Shown here: piece after piece, positions 47,139 through 56,781 of the stretch
How positions within the stretch are numbered: position 1 is the first letter of the stretch
Layout: each line of letters opens with the position of its first letter
Source of the DNA: Moraxella caprae DSM 19149
GTDB lineage: Bacteria > Pseudomonadota > Gammaproteobacteria > Pseudomonadales > Moraxellaceae
Direction of reading: 5' to 3'
Assembly (NCBI RefSeq): GCF_000426885.1
Contig: NZ_AUGF01000012.1
Coordinates: forward strand, 17,324-81,323
DNA length: 64,000 nt
Made by a program: the position numbers and the translations under genes
Notes under the pieces: model-generated
Told to the model about the DNA's origin: nothing
The model's database searches: none
Seen by the model: only the letters and a program-made list of their open reading frames with translations

Positions 47139-48596
47139 TTATTTTTTCTCTTTGAGGCTTTTTAAGCGGCTTTCAAGTTCAGCAAGTTTTTGATTTTGTA
47201 GTTGAACTTTTCTAGCAGCTGATGAGAGTTCTTCGTTTAGACTGTTAACACGTTTGGCATTACTGGCAGTTTGCTGACGTGTATTTTTCAAAGTACCTAC
47301 TAAATTACCGCCACCTGTCGCTGTGTTGGATGAATGTTTGTTGTTGGTGCCTGTAGCACTACCTTGTTGCGTGGGTGTTACCAAGGTCATCTGAGCCTTT
47401 GGCAGGGCTTTTTGAGCAGGCTTGGCGGCCACTTGACTGCCACGTCTTGGTGCCTCTTTTCTGGTTTGTCTTACTGTGTTACTTCTACTTGTTGGTTGTC
47501 TTGCAGTAACAGCTCGCTCTTTGCTGGCACGTCTGGCTTCAATAGCTTCGGCAATCGCTTTTTGTGATGGTATGACCTGATAGTTGGGTAAGTTTAAGTT
47601 AGCATTTGTTTTGAGCTGGTTGATGTTGCCTTTATTGAAAGCATCGGGGTTGGTTTCATGAATCGCGGCCATTACTTCATTGACATTCATGTTATTTGCC
47701 TGTGCAATAACATTAGCAATGTTCCATAAACTATCGCCTTGTTGCACGACATAAATGGCTTGACTTGACTGTGACTCGGTAGGTGTTGTCACCTGATCTT
47801 GCTTTGGTTGCGACACCTGCTCTGGTGTGGTGTCTTGGGCAATGAATGGCTCGTCAAAGGTTGGGCTGGTAGGTGTGGGTGGTACTTGCCCAGCAGGATA
47901 TACACGACGGACGATTTCTTCGGTCAGGATGTCAACCTGTCTGTTAGTGCCTTCAGGGGTAATTTGAGATAATACCGTTTCTTCTTTAGAGATGATATTA
48001 CCTTCGCTGGTACCAACAGCGGTAGGAACAGGTTCAAGCACAGGTATGTCTTGGGTAATGACCTGCGTTGCTGGCTCGTCTAATGACATGGTGTCATCAG
48101 GTGTTTTGGTGGTGGGGCTAGTCTCGGGTAAGTTGGGTCGAGTCTCAGCGGTAACCACTTGTGTTACTTTGTCTTCGGGTAGGATGAAAGCATTGGCGGC
48201 GGGCAAGGGCATAAGTAGCGTCTGCGGCTCAATGATTTGCTCGCCGTTGTTATTTAGGTTTAATACCACATCGGCAAAGGGCGTGCTAATGGGTTGATTA
48301 GAAGTTAGGGTAATTTGACCTGCATTGTTTGACGTGGGTGTAAAATTTACTGAAATCTGAGCATCAGGACTGAGCCCCATTTGGCGGTATATGTCGTTAC
48401 TGGCGACAGATGCGTGGAAGTTGGCAGCGTCAATATTAGTAACATTTATCGTGGCAGATAAAGGCTCGTGTTGTGCCGATGTGATGTTGGCTTGACCTAG
48501 ATTCATGGCGGAAGCATTTAGGCTTACCATACCAAACAACGAAGCAAGCACTGCTTGATAAATAAAAGTAGTGCGGTGAGTTTTATGCCAAGACAT
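47139..48596 (-). CDS. fimV: FimV N-terminal half (signal peptide, LysM, coiled coil)
   Basis: 485 residues. A signal peptide at residues 1-30; a conserved N-terminal FimV domain (GQANITSAQHEPLSATI); LysM at about residues 285-340 (YVVQQGDSLWNIANV); a basic linker; a coiled coil at the C-terminus (about residues 440-485). The peptidoglycan-binding half of FimV. SD AAAGGATAACT. 58 bases separate it from the second half, so they form one operon. Confidence 0.88.
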   Translation of the reverse strand: MSWHKTHRTTFIYQAVLASLFGMVSLNASAMNLGQANITSAQHEPLSATINVTNIDAANFHASVASNDIYRQMGLSPDAQISVNFTPTSNNAGQITLTSNQPISTPFADVVLNLNNNGEQIIEPQTLLMPLPAANAFILPEDKVTQVVTAETRPNLPETSPTTKTPDDTMSLDEPATQVITQDIPVLEPVPTAVGTSEGNIISKEETVLSQITPEGTNRQVDILTEEIVRRVYPAGQVPPTPTSPTFDEPFIAQDTTPEQVSQPKQDQVTTPTESQSSQAIYVVQQGDSLWNIANVIAQANNMNVNEVMAAIHETNPDAFNKGNINQLKTNANLNLPNYQVIPSQKAIAEAIEARRASKERAVTARQPTSRSNTVRQTRKEAPRRGSQVAAKPAQKALPKAQMTLVTPTQQGSATGTNNKHSSNTATGGGNLVGTLKNTRQQTASNAKRVNSLNEELSSAARKVQLQNQKLAELESRLKSLKEKK

Positions 48597-48787
48597 AGTT
48601 ATCCTTTCAAAAGGTTGTCAATAATGAATAAAAATAGACTGTTCAATAAACAGTTTTACGGTGTATTTATAACAAAATATGGCAAAAAATGCTAGCTTAT
48701 TTTGATAATTTGCAAATATATGGTATTAAAACGTGGGCAAGTGGTAAGATTTTTGCAAAAGTTTACAATACTTGCAAAGATTAAAAC

Positions 48788-48826
48788 CACTTGACCGCCA
48801 ACAAGGTGATTTGGTTTGGTCAAGTA
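48788..48826 (-). terminator. Probable terminator of asd
   Basis: ACTTGACC and GGTCAAGT arms with a 20-base loop, then GGTTTTAATCTTT on the minus strand. The loop is long, so strength is uncertain. Confidence 0.5.
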
Positions 48827-48836
48827 GGCTCGTGTA

Positions 48837-49973
48837 TTAAATTCTACCTTGAATGATGGCAAGCATACGGCGAAGTGGTTCGGCAGCTCCCCACAATAGC
48901 TGGTCGCCCACAGTAAAGGCGGTCAGATACTCGCCCCCCATGTTCATCTTACGCAGACGACCGACCGCCACACCCAATGTACCTGTTACCGCCACAGGGG
49001 TAAGGCGTGTCATGCTGTCAGGTTTGTTGTTGGGGACGACATCAAGCCACGGATTTTTGCTATCGATTAGGGCTTTTTCGATTTCGTGCAAAGGAATGTC
49101 TTTTTTGAGTTTGATGGTCAAGGCTTGGCTGTGGCAACGCATTGCCCCAATACGCACACAAATACCATCAATGCTGATGATGTCTTCTTCTTTGCCTAGG
49201 ATTTTGTTGGTTTCGGCTTGACCTTTCCATTCTTCACGGGATTGACCGTTGTCAAGTTGGCTGTCAATATAGGGAATTAGACTGCCTGCAAGCACCGCCC
49301 CAAAATGCTGTTTGGGGAAATCGTCTGCACGCTGAGTGGTGGCGATGGTGCGGTCAATCTCCAAAATGGCAGAGGCAGGGTCGGCAAGTTTGTCCGCCAC
49401 GCTATCACGCAGTACGCCCATGCCTAAGATAAGCTCACGCATGTTGTTTGCTCCTGCTCCTGAGGCGGCTTGATAGGTCATCGCTGACACCCACTCCACC
49501 CAATCACGGCGGAACAGTTCGCCAATTGCCATAAGCATAAGCGATACAGTACAGTTGCCCCCAATAAAGTCTTTTTTGCCGTCTTTTAGGGCAACATCAA
49601 TGACATCACGATTGACAGGGTCTAGGATAATGACGGCATCGTCTTCCATGCGAAGTGAGCTTGCTGCATCAATCCAATAGCCTGTCCAGCCTGATTTTCT
49701 AAGGGCGGGATGCGTGGACTTGGTGTAATCGCCCCCTTGACAGGTAATGATGGCATCACATTTGGCAAGCTCATTGATGTCGCTTGCATCTTTTAAGGTG
49801 CCAGTGCTCTCAATTTTGTCATCAAAATCAGGAGCATTGCCACCTGCGTTACTGGTCGAAAAAAACACAGGATTGATGTGGTCAAAGTCGCCTTCTTCAA
49901 GCATACGGTTCATGAGTACCGAACCCACCATGCCACGCCAGCCCACCAAGCCAACAGTTAATTTATCTGTCAT
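48837..49973 (-). CDS. asd: Aspartate-semialdehyde dehydrogenase
   Basis: 378 residues, the usual length for the gammaproteobacterial type. [13 protein letters not shown] binds NADP; Cys141 in [10 protein letters not shown] is the nucleophile. It makes aspartate semialdehyde for lysine, methionine, threonine and diaminopimelate. The ATG at 49973 has AAGGTGTTAATT before it; the frame is open to 50054. Confidence 0.97.
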   Translation of the reverse strand: MTDKLTVGLVGWRGMVGSVLMNRMLEEGDFDHINPVFFSTSNAGGNAPDFDDKIESTGTLKDASDINELAKCDAIITCQGGDYTKSTHPALRKSGWTGYWIDAASSLRMEDDAVIILDPVNRDVIDVALKDGKKDFIGGNCTVSLMLMAIGELFRRDWVEWVSAMTYQAASGAGANNMRELILGMGVLRDSVADKLADPASAILEIDRTIATTQRADDFPKQHFGAVLAGSLIPYIDSQLDNGQSREEWKGQAETNKILGKEEDIISIDGICVRIGAMRCHSQALTIKLKKDIPLHEIEKALIDSKNPWLDVVPNNKPDSMTRLTPVAVTGTLGVAVGRLRKMNMGGEYLTAFTVGDQLLWGAAEPLRRMLAIIQGRI

Positions 49974-50156
49974 AATTAACACCTTAGATTTATTAAAAAG
50001 TTGTAACCCATAACTATGCCTTTTTTGGACAAAAAAAGCAAGTGTTTTTGTCAAATTTCATAAATTTTCTAGTAAACACCAGTAAAACTGATAAAAACTG
50101 ATAATTTTTCACACAAATGTCGGCAATCGCTTACAAAATTTTAAGTATTTTACCAA

Positions 50157-50324
50157 TGGTCAGCGACGGGAAGGATTTTTATAATACGCAAAAATTACAA
50201 AAATTAAATGGTAAAACCAAGATAAAACTAGGATGACAGGAGCTAAATCGCCGTTAGGAATGGCAGGGAAAACTTATTGCAATCTTACCCATACCCAGTT
50301 TAGTGATAAGCTGGGTTTATTTTC
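50157..50324 (+). ncRNA. Candidate small RNA with GGA motifs
   Basis: A promoter-like TGGTCA, 17 bases, TATAAT (50180-50185) is followed by about 105 bases without a convincing ORF and then ACCCAG...CTGGGT with TTTATTTT (50293-50324). Inside are AGGATGACAGGAGC and TAGGAATGGCAGGG, repeated GGA words of the kind bound by CsrA in RsmY/Z-type RNAs. The RNA would be about 130 nt. Nothing in this gap encodes a protein that would need that terminator. Confidence 0.4.
50293..50324 (+). terminator. Terminator with no upstream protein gene
   Basis: ACCCAGTT and AAGCTGGGT arms with a TAGTGAT loop and a U-rich tail, in the asd-mscS gap on the plus strand. Confidence 0.55.
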
Positions 50325-50400
50325 ATATTGTTGGGAGTTTGCTTGTCTTTGGGTGTGGGCAAGTAAGATAAGATTTAATCTTTTTTTATGAAAAATACAT

Positions 50401-50503
50401 TAGAGTTCTTGCGAAATTCAAAAACAATGGTCTTTAAAGCCTTATTTTATTGAGCTTGAAATTTTTAAAAACCCAATAAAATCGTAATTTCTCAAGTGGT
50501 CTA
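50401..50503. mobile_element. Mini-element with IS-like inverted ends
   Basis: TAGAGTTCTTGCGAAATTC at the left and AATTTCTCAAGTGGTCTA at the right are inverted matches at about 15 of 19 positions. It is 103 bases with no ORF. The end sequence recalls IS5-group termini, recalled tentatively. Confidence 0.45.
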
Positions 50504-50544
50504 TTAGATTTCTCTTTAGAAAAATTAAGGCCAAGTCCTTATAA

Positions 50545-50690
50545 ATACCGCACGTTTTTTTCAAGGAAAAAACGCAAGTTGTGAGTTTTCTATGAAGTAA
50601 GTTTTTTGACGAACAAAAGCAAACCGACCACTTAATTTAAAAAATTAAGTTAAAAATCCTAAAAATCTAACCAATTATGCTCATCCAAGG
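50545..50690. repeat. Degenerate family A plus family C fragments
   Basis: CCGCACGTTTTTTTCAAGG and CGCAAGTTGTGAGTTTTC correspond to the middle of family A. It is joined at 50627 to CCGACCACTTAATTT and AATTAAGTTAAAAATCC, matching family C. Neither element has both ends. Confidence 0.55.
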
Positions 50691-50722
50691 GCTGTGGGGG
50701 TCAATATTTGGCTAAAACCCTT

Positions 50723-50750
50723 TTTAACACCATAGGCTTTATGTTATAAT
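50723..50750 (+). promoter_or_regulatory. Predicted mscS promoter
   Basis: TTTAAC, 16 bases, TATAAT with an upstream TG (TGTTATAAT), 93 bases before the ATG. Confidence 0.5.
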
Positions 50751-50842
50751 TCACAAACCCTATTCATTCTACCACATTTTTGCTGATGTGGTTTATTTGT
50801 CAGTTGCTATCGCCCATTTTATCATCGCCCATCCATTAGCTC

Positions 50843-52033
50843 ATGAACCTACCCCATTTTTTTGAAAAAATCCTAAATGATTTGTACCAAAGCGTGTATG
50901 TGTCGCTTGGCGGTTCGCTCGAAGATGAGACCCTAAACTGGACAGAGCGGGGCATGGCTGTTGCCAGTATTAGCATTAAGATATTGATTTTATTGGTGAT
51001 TATTGGCTTTTTTTATTGGCTGTTGGTCTATTTATTAAAGCATTGTCGCCGTCCACTACACCTATCACAGCGTCATGTTTGGATTGCTCGGGCGGTGCTA
51101 CGCTATACATGGTTTGTGGCGAGCCTGCTGGCGGTGATGACGCAGATTGGCACACAGGCGGAGATCATCAAGGCAACGGCAAAAGCGGCGACTTGGGCGG
51201 GGTTTTATTATGTGCTGTGGGCGACCAGTGGGCAAATGGTTGCCAGAGTGTTACGTTACTATGAACTCAATGCGTCCATTGAACAACTGCTCAAAAACTT
51301 GATTTTGGTGCTGATTATCGTTTTTGCTTTGGCAAGCGTACTCGCCCAGTTTGGTTTTGATATTGTATCCTTAGTGGCAGGTCTGGGTATTGTGGGTTTG
51401 GCAGTGGGTTTTGCCGCCCAAAGCACGCTTGCCAACTTCATCGCTGGCATTACCATTTTGATAGAGCAGTCGTTTCAAGTGGGCGACTGGATTCGGCTTG
51501 GCGACAAAGAAGGACGAGTGGTTAAAATCTCCCTGCGAGCCACGCAAATCCTTGACCGTGATAACATCATTATCATCATTCCCAATTCGACCATGTCATC
51601 ATCAGAAGTGATTAACCTAACGTCCAAAAAGATGATAAGATTTGATGTTAAAGCAAGAATTGGTTTGTATAATGATGTCGCCCACGCCAAAGAAATCATC
51701 ATCAAAACATTAAGCAAAGATGAAGTGATTTTAAAACACCCAGCCCCTATGGCGACCGTCAGTGAAGTGGGCGAATATGCCATTTATTTTATTGTGCGTT
51801 TTTGGGTTGCTCCATTATCGGTTGCCCGTATCCCGATCATCAAAGAAAACATCAATGAGCGTATTAAACGAGCCTTAGACGAAGCAGGATTTGAAACCCC
51901 TTATCCTTATCAAGAGATATTATTTAACCGCTCAGATGATAAAGAAAAACGCTTGGCAATGATTCATCAAGCATTGGATAAAAATATCAATGACAAAGAA
52001 GAAGATGTAGAGAGTGCCATAAAAAAGCAGTAG
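50843..52033 (+). CDS. MscS-family mechanosensitive channel
   Basis: 396 residues. About four membrane helices; the pore helix is GLAVGFAAQSTLANFIAGI, followed by the beta domain (FQVGDWIRLGDKEGRV and IIIPNSTMSSSEVINLT). Longer than E. coli MscS (286), mainly at the N-terminus and tail. It opens under osmotic downshock. Single gene. Confidence 0.93.
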   Translation: MNLPHFFEKILNDLYQSVYVSLGGSLEDETLNWTERGMAVASISIKILILLVIIGFFYWLLVYLLKHCRRPLHLSQRHVWIARAVLRYTWFVASLLAVMTQIGTQAEIIKATAKAATWAGFYYVLWATSGQMVARVLRYYELNASIEQLLKNLILVLIIVFALASVLAQFGFDIVSLVAGLGIVGLAVGFAAQSTLANFIAGITILIEQSFQVGDWIRLGDKEGRVVKISLRATQILDRDNIIIIIPNSTMSSSEVINLTSKKMIRFDVKARIGLYNDVAHAKEIIIKTLSKDEVILKHPAPMATVSEVGEYAIYFIVRFWVAPLSVARIPIIKENINERIKRALDEAGFETPYPYQEILFNRSDDKEKRLAMIHQALDKNINDKEEDVESAIKKQ

Positions 52034-52201
52034 CAATTAATTAAATAAACTGGTGTTATTTATACAATTATCTGTAATTTAAATTGATAATAACAAGCAA
52101 TCATCTTGACAATGACATTAACATCATTTTGCCCCGCCTATTTACCCTGCCAATACCGCCCCAAAAACAACAATTGCCACTACCATACCCGTCCCAAATT
52201 A

Positions 52202-52210
52202 TGCTATAAT
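52202..52210 (+). promoter_or_regulatory. rlmKL extended -10 element
   Basis: TGCTATAAT, 52 bases before the ATG at 52263, without a recognisable -35. Confidence 0.45.
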
Positions 52211-52262
52211 ACTTAGTTTACCCAAATCTCTTACCAAAATTCTTATCAAATAAGCCCACACC

Positions 52263-55079
52263 ATGCCAAAACTACCCTTCGCCGATTTTACCCCCACCGC
52301 CTTTGACGTTGTCATCACCTGTGCGGACGGTCTTGAAAATGCCTTATTGATAGAGCTTGACTTATTTGGGCTGGTCGGGCAGATTGTGCGGACGGGGCGT
52401 GTGCGTGTGGGCGTGTCGCTTGCCGACTTTTACAAAATTTGCCTATATAGCCGTGTGGCAAGCCGTGTGTTACTGCCCATTGGCGAGTATTATTTTCGCC
52501 AAAAAACCCAAACTGTGAGCCAAGTGCGTGAAAGTGGCGGTAAAAAAACCACCCGCACGGTTGAGACCAAAGTCATTGACGAAGACGTTCCTACCGCCTT
52601 GTATGAATTCGCCAGTCGCTATGATTGGACGAGCATATTTGGCGTGGACAACACCTTTGCCGTACGCCTATCCACCGACAAACGCCTGTCGGTAAACCAA
52701 CAATTTGCCACCTTGCGTATCAAAGACGCCATCGCCGACTGCTTTAACAAAAAATTAGGCGAGCGACCAAACGTGGACAAATCCCCCGATTTTCACATTT
52801 ACGCCCACGCCACAGTTGAGCTTGCCGAGCTGTATTTGGACTTGTCAGGCACAAGCCTGCACCGCCGTGGCTATCGTGTGGCGAACACGGACGCTCCTTT
52901 AAAGGAGAATTTGGCAAGTGCGTTGCTTTATGAATGCAACTGGCACAAGGGCGATCATACCGCCATTATTGACCCCATGTGTGGCTCTGGCACGCTCATC
53001 ACTGAAGCCTTGCTCATGAAAACCGCCTACCCTGTGGGCATTGACAAAAAAGCAAGCGATTTTGGCTTTTATCATTGGCAATACCACGATGATGAGCTGT
53101 GGCAAACCCTTGCTGGTAAAGCCTTGGATGACTTTCATGCCAACCTTGCAAGTCTAGAACAATCCCTTATCAAAGGCGACTTTACCGCCCTTGCCCTAGA
53201 CGCTGACGCTCATGCCGTGCGTGCCTGCCACAAAAACCTGATAGCGTCCGCCCTTGCCCCCATTGCCGAGTACGTCCGCCTAGAACAGCGACCGCTTGCC
53301 ACCGCCAAAGCCGTTCTGAGCGAGCTTACCACCGCCTATCCGCTTGTCATCACCAATCCCCCCTATGGCGAACGACTGGGCGAGAGCGATTTTATCAAGC
53401 CCTTGTATCACGGCTTGGGGCTTATCGTGGCGGACGGTTTGCGTCATGTGGGGCGTGCAGACATGGCGGTGCTGGCAAGCCACATTGAACACGCTGACAC
53501 CCTGCCGATTGCCGAGCCAAACACCCTAAAGTGCCATAACGGAGCATTGACCGTGTATTTTCGTCATGGGGCGGTAGAATTTGCCAAAACCGACCGTTTG
53601 GCTCATCAATTGATTGTTGATTTTAATAAAAAAGAAATTGATAATCCTGATAGCCAAGAATTTATCAACCGCTTACAAAAAAATATCATCAATCTAAAAA
53701 AACACGCCCAAAAAAACAATATCAGCAATATGCGAATTTATGATGCTGATTTGCCCAATTATAATGTGGCGATTGATATTTATGGCGATAAAATTCATGT
53801 TCAAGAATACGCCCCGCCAAAACAAATTCCCACCGATGTCGCCAAAGCCCGTTTTAATTTGGTATTATCCGCCATTCGGGATATTTTTAATGTTCACCGT
53901 GAAAGCATTTTTATAAAAACCCGTATGCGACAATCGGGCAATGACCAATATACCAAAAACACCAAAGACGATACTCAAAGACATAAAAAAATGTATGTCG
54001 CTCATGAACATGGGGCGTATTTGTATGTGAATTTTACCGATTATTTGGATACGGGGTTGTTTATTGACCACCGCAATATTCGTGAAATGATAAAAAATGC
54101 CAGTCGTGGCAAAAATGTCTTAAATCTATTCGCCTATACTTGCACTGCCAGCGTGCATTCGGCAATGGGCGGAGCCAAATCAGTAACGAGCGTGGATTTA
54201 TCCGCCAATTATTTAAATTGGGGCAAGCAAAACTTTGCCCTAAATGGGCTTGATTTGACTGCCACAACCTTAGACGATACGCCAAAATATCAATTCATCG
54301 CCACTGATGTGTTTGATTGGCTAAAAAATAATACCGAACAATTTGACGTGATATTTATTGACCCACCCACCTTTTCTAATTCTAAAAAGTTTAAGGGAAC
54401 GTTTGATGTACAGCGAGACCATGTCGCCCTGATAAGCCGTGCCATGAACCGCCTTGCCCCAAATGGCGTGCTGTATTTTAGCAATAACTTTACCAAATTT
54501 GTGCTGGACGATGAAGTCAAGGCTCGTTATGACGTAACACCAATCACAGATAAAACCATTGGCGTAGATTTTAATCTAAAAAAACCCATCCATCAAAGTT
54601 TTAAAATCACGCACAAAAATCAAATGATGAAAGTGTATGAATTTGAAAGTGTGTTTGATACAATTAATGATGATTGGCAAGATGAAATAACCGCTTATAA
54701 TAAAAAAGGCGAGATAAAACGTTCAAAAGACAGAGTATTTAAAAAGTCTTTTGATAAATCGTTTGACAAATCGTTTGATAAAAAACCCAAAGATAAATCA
54801 GACAATCCACGATTTAAAAAAGACGGTTTTAGAGATAATGGCAAAAAGTCATTTGATAAAGATAAATCTTTTAATAAAAAATTTGATAAGTCTGATAAGC
54901 CATTTGATAAAATACAAACAGGCAAAGACAGATTTTATGGTAATGAACCTGTTAAATCAGATAAGCCAAAAGTACGCTATGAAAAGATTGACGGAAAATT
55001 GGTTGCCATGCCCATTGATAACACCCAAACCAATGAATCCAACAAACCCAAAAAATATACGGTAAAACCAAAATCGTGA
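52263..55079 (+). CDS. rlmKL: Bifunctional 23S rRNA methyltransferase RlmKL with Lys-rich tail
   Basis: 938 residues against 702 in E. coli. A THUMP domain near residues 65-165; the RlmL module with DPMCGSGTLITEAL and TNPPYGERLG (m2G2445); then the RlmK module with NLFAYTCTASVHSA and DPPTFSNSKKFKG (m7G2069). From about residue 815 on there is a tail of FDK/SFDK repeats, very rich in Lys, Asp, Ser and Phe, absent from the standard enzyme. The tail DNA is more AT-rich, but the frame is intact. Family B copy 3 follows. Confidence 0.95.
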   Translation: MPKLPFADFTPTAFDVVITCADGLENALLIELDLFGLVGQIVRTGRVRVGVSLADFYKICLYSRVASRVLLPIGEYYFRQKTQTVSQVRESGGKKTTRTVETKVIDEDVPTALYEFASRYDWTSIFGVDNTFAVRLSTDKRLSVNQQFATLRIKDAIADCFNKKLGERPNVDKSPDFHIYAHATVELAELYLDLSGTSLHRRGYRVANTDAPLKENLASALLYECNWHKGDHTAIIDPMCGSGTLITEALLMKTAYPVGIDKKASDFGFYHWQYHDDELWQTLAGKALDDFHANLASLEQSLIKGDFTALALDADAHAVRACHKNLIASALAPIAEYVRLEQRPLATAKAVLSELTTAYPLVITNPPYGERLGESDFIKPLYHGLGLIVADGLRHVGRADMAVLASHIEHADTLPIAEPNTLKCHNGALTVYFRHGAVEFAKTDRLAHQLIVDFNKKEIDNPDSQEFINRLQKNIINLKKHAQKNNISNMRIYDADLPNYNVAIDIYGDKIHVQEYAPPKQIPTDVAKARFNLVLSAIRDIFNVHRESIFIKTRMRQSGNDQYTKNTKDDTQRHKKMYVAHEHGAYLYVNFTDYLDTGLFIDHRNIREMIKNASRGKNVLNLFAYTCTASVHSAMGGAKSVTSVDLSANYLNWGKQNFALNGLDLTATTLDDTPKYQFIATDVFDWLKNNTEQFDVIFIDPPTFSNSKKFKGTFDVQRDHVALISRAMNRLAPNGVLYFSNNFTKFVLDDEVKARYDVTPITDKTIGVDFNLKKPIHQSFKITHKNQMMKVYEFESVFDTINDDWQDEITAYNKKGEIKRSKDRVFKKSFDKSFDKSFDKKPKDKSDNPRFKKDGFRDNGKKSFDKDKSFNKKFDKSDKPFDKIQTGKDRFYGNEPVKSDKPKVRYEKIDGKLVAMPIDNTQTNESNKPKKYTVKPKS

Positions 55080-55091
55080 GTTAATTTTATA

Positions 55092-55175
55092 TGGGTTTTT
55101 CTTTCGCCCTGAGCTATGCTTGCGGGTAAGGAAAACCGCTATGGGCAGGCATAGCTCACCACGAACGGTTTTTTT
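55092..55175. repeat. Family B hairpin repeat, copy 3
   Basis: TTTTTCTTTCGCCCTGAGC, TATGCTTGCGGG, GGAAAACC, then GGGCAGGCATAGCTC, ACCACGAACGG and TTTTTTT. It could end the rlmKL transcript, as the hairpin is followed by a T run. Confidence 0.75.
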
Positions 55176-55240
55176 AAATACGATATTTAAACCACAACCC
55201 AAAAACTTAAACGCAAAATCAAAAAATTTGAGAAATAGCC

Positions 55241-56311
55241 ATGACCGATAACCAAAATTTAACCGATGAAATCATAAACGATGCAGAAAGCCATTCTGAA
55301 ATCATTCACGCCTTATCTACCGACAGCGAGCGAGAGACGGACACGGACGGCGATGATGAGCATGACTTTGATGACGGCATCAAATCCGCCCGCTTCAAAA
55401 AACTACAAAAGAAACTGCGTAAAGAAGTGTCGTGGGCGATTCGTGATTTTAACATGATTGAAGACGGCGATGTTGTCATGGTATGTATCTCAGGCGGTAA
55501 GGACAGCTTTACGTTGCTTGATATTTTGCTGTTTTTAAAACGCATTGCTCCGATTAACTTTGATGTCGTGGCGGTCAATCTTGACCAAAAACAGCCCAAT
55601 TTCCCCGAACACGTCCTGCCCGAATACCTATCCAAACAAGGCATTCCGCACTATATCCTAGAAAAGGACACATATAGTATCGTCAAATCAGTCGTGCCAG
55701 AGGGCAAAACTTACTGCTCGGCTTGCTCACGCCTAAGACGTGGCTCGCTGTATGGCTTTGCCAAGCAGATTGGGGCGACTAAGATTGCTCTGGGTCATCA
55801 TCGTGATGACATTTTGGCGACTTTCTTTTTGAATTTGTTTCATGGTGGAAGCCTAAAAGCCATGCCCCCTAAGCTGTTATCCGACGACAAGCAAAACGTA
55901 CTTATCCGTCCGCTTGCCTATGTTGCTGAAAAGGACATTATTAAATACGCCAATTATAAGCAGTTTCCCATTATCCCGTGTGGGCTGTGTGGCTCACAAG
56001 AAAACCTACAACGGGCGATGATAAATGACATGCTTCGGGAGTGGGACAACGCCCACCCAAAACGCCTAGCGAGTATGTTTAAAGCCTTGCAAAATGTTGC
56101 CCCAAGCCAGCTTGCCGACCGTGAACTGTTTGATTTTGAAAGTCTCAAAACCGAGCGAACAGACGATGAGCGGTTGTTTGAGGGGGACAATATCCAAGTG
56201 GGCGTAAGCGAAAAACTTGCCGATATTGGTTTGCCGACCGCCCCGCAAGTGCAGACCTTTAACCCAAAATTTAGCAACAAAATCCCAACGATAAATCCTG
56301 TTATTGATTGA
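55241..56311 (+). CDS. ttcA: tRNA 2-thiocytidine(32) synthetase
   Basis: 356 residues. PP-loop SGGKDSF at residues 84-90; the Fe-S ligands are [12 protein letters not shown] and, about 85 residues later, PCGLCGSQ. It thiolates C32 of some tRNAs. It has an acidic extension of about 45 residues at the N-terminus ([17 protein letters not shown]) not present in E. coli TtcA (311). Confidence 0.96.
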   Translation: MTDNQNLTDEIINDAESHSEIIHALSTDSERETDTDGDDEHDFDDGIKSARFKKLQKKLRKEVSWAIRDFNMIEDGDVVMVCISGGKDSFTLLDILLFLKRIAPINFDVVAVNLDQKQPNFPEHVLPEYLSKQGIPHYILEKDTYSIVKSVVPEGKTYCSACSRLRRGSLYGFAKQIGATKIALGHHRDDILATFFLNLFHGGSLKAMPPKLLSDDKQNVLIRPLAYVAEKDIIKYANYKQFPIIPCGLCGSQENLQRAMINDMLREWDNAHPKRLASMFKALQNVAPSQLADRELFDFESLKTERTDDERLFEGDNIQVGVSEKLADIGLPTAPQVQTFNPKFSNKIPTINPVID

Positions 56312-56337
56312 TAACAAGCCAAGCTAGGATAGATGTC

Positions 56338-56682
56338 ATGATAATAAAAGCAATTTTTATCCTATTACTGCTGATATGTGTGGGCGTTCAAGGTGTGTTT
56401 ATCTATTTTCTTGGCGGTTACGACCCACACGAGTTAAATAAATTGCAAAATGTGGGAGAGTTTTGGTGTTGAGATTGTGCCTTATACGGCTTTTATGCTG
56501 GCAATCACCCAAGCAAAAGCCATTTGGCTAATCCCAAAGCTTAATTTAATCATTGGCGTTATGGCAATCATTAAAAAAGAATGGCATATTGGGCTATTGG
56601 TGCTTGTGCTGCTTTTTTAATCGCCTTAGCCTTTGTTTGGGCGATATATTCGCCAGCGATGATGACTTCCATAAGTGGGTGA
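56338..56682 (+). pseudogene. Frameshifted small membrane-protein gene
   Basis: AGGATAGATGTC precedes an ATG that opens a hydrophobic protein (MIIKAIFILLLLICVGV) closed at 56472. Removing one T from the TTTT run near 56461 continues as GEFGVEIVPYTAFMLA; adding one A to the A run near 56576 continues as KKRMAYWAIGACAAFLIAL to a stop at 56680-56682. The joined product would be about 114 residues with three membrane helices. The family is unknown. Either a real pseudogene or two homopolymer sequencing errors. Confidence 0.6.
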
Positions 56683-56781
56683 TATTTTATTTCACTTTTT
56701 AATATCAAGAGTGGTAGAGTGCATACGCACAAATATACCATCAAATTTAAATCAATTTTAACAAAACCAAAAGGTAGTTTT

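Noticed and set aside
50233..50388. 51-codon ORF from ATG at 50233
   Set aside because: It runs through the terminator hairpin, has no proper SD and no recognisable sequence; the small-RNA reading fits better.
54745..54920. Repeated TTTGATAAATC-like words that might suggest a CRISPR or phase-variable repeat
   Set aside because: They keep one reading frame and encode the FDK tail of RlmKL; spacers and uniform repeats are absent.
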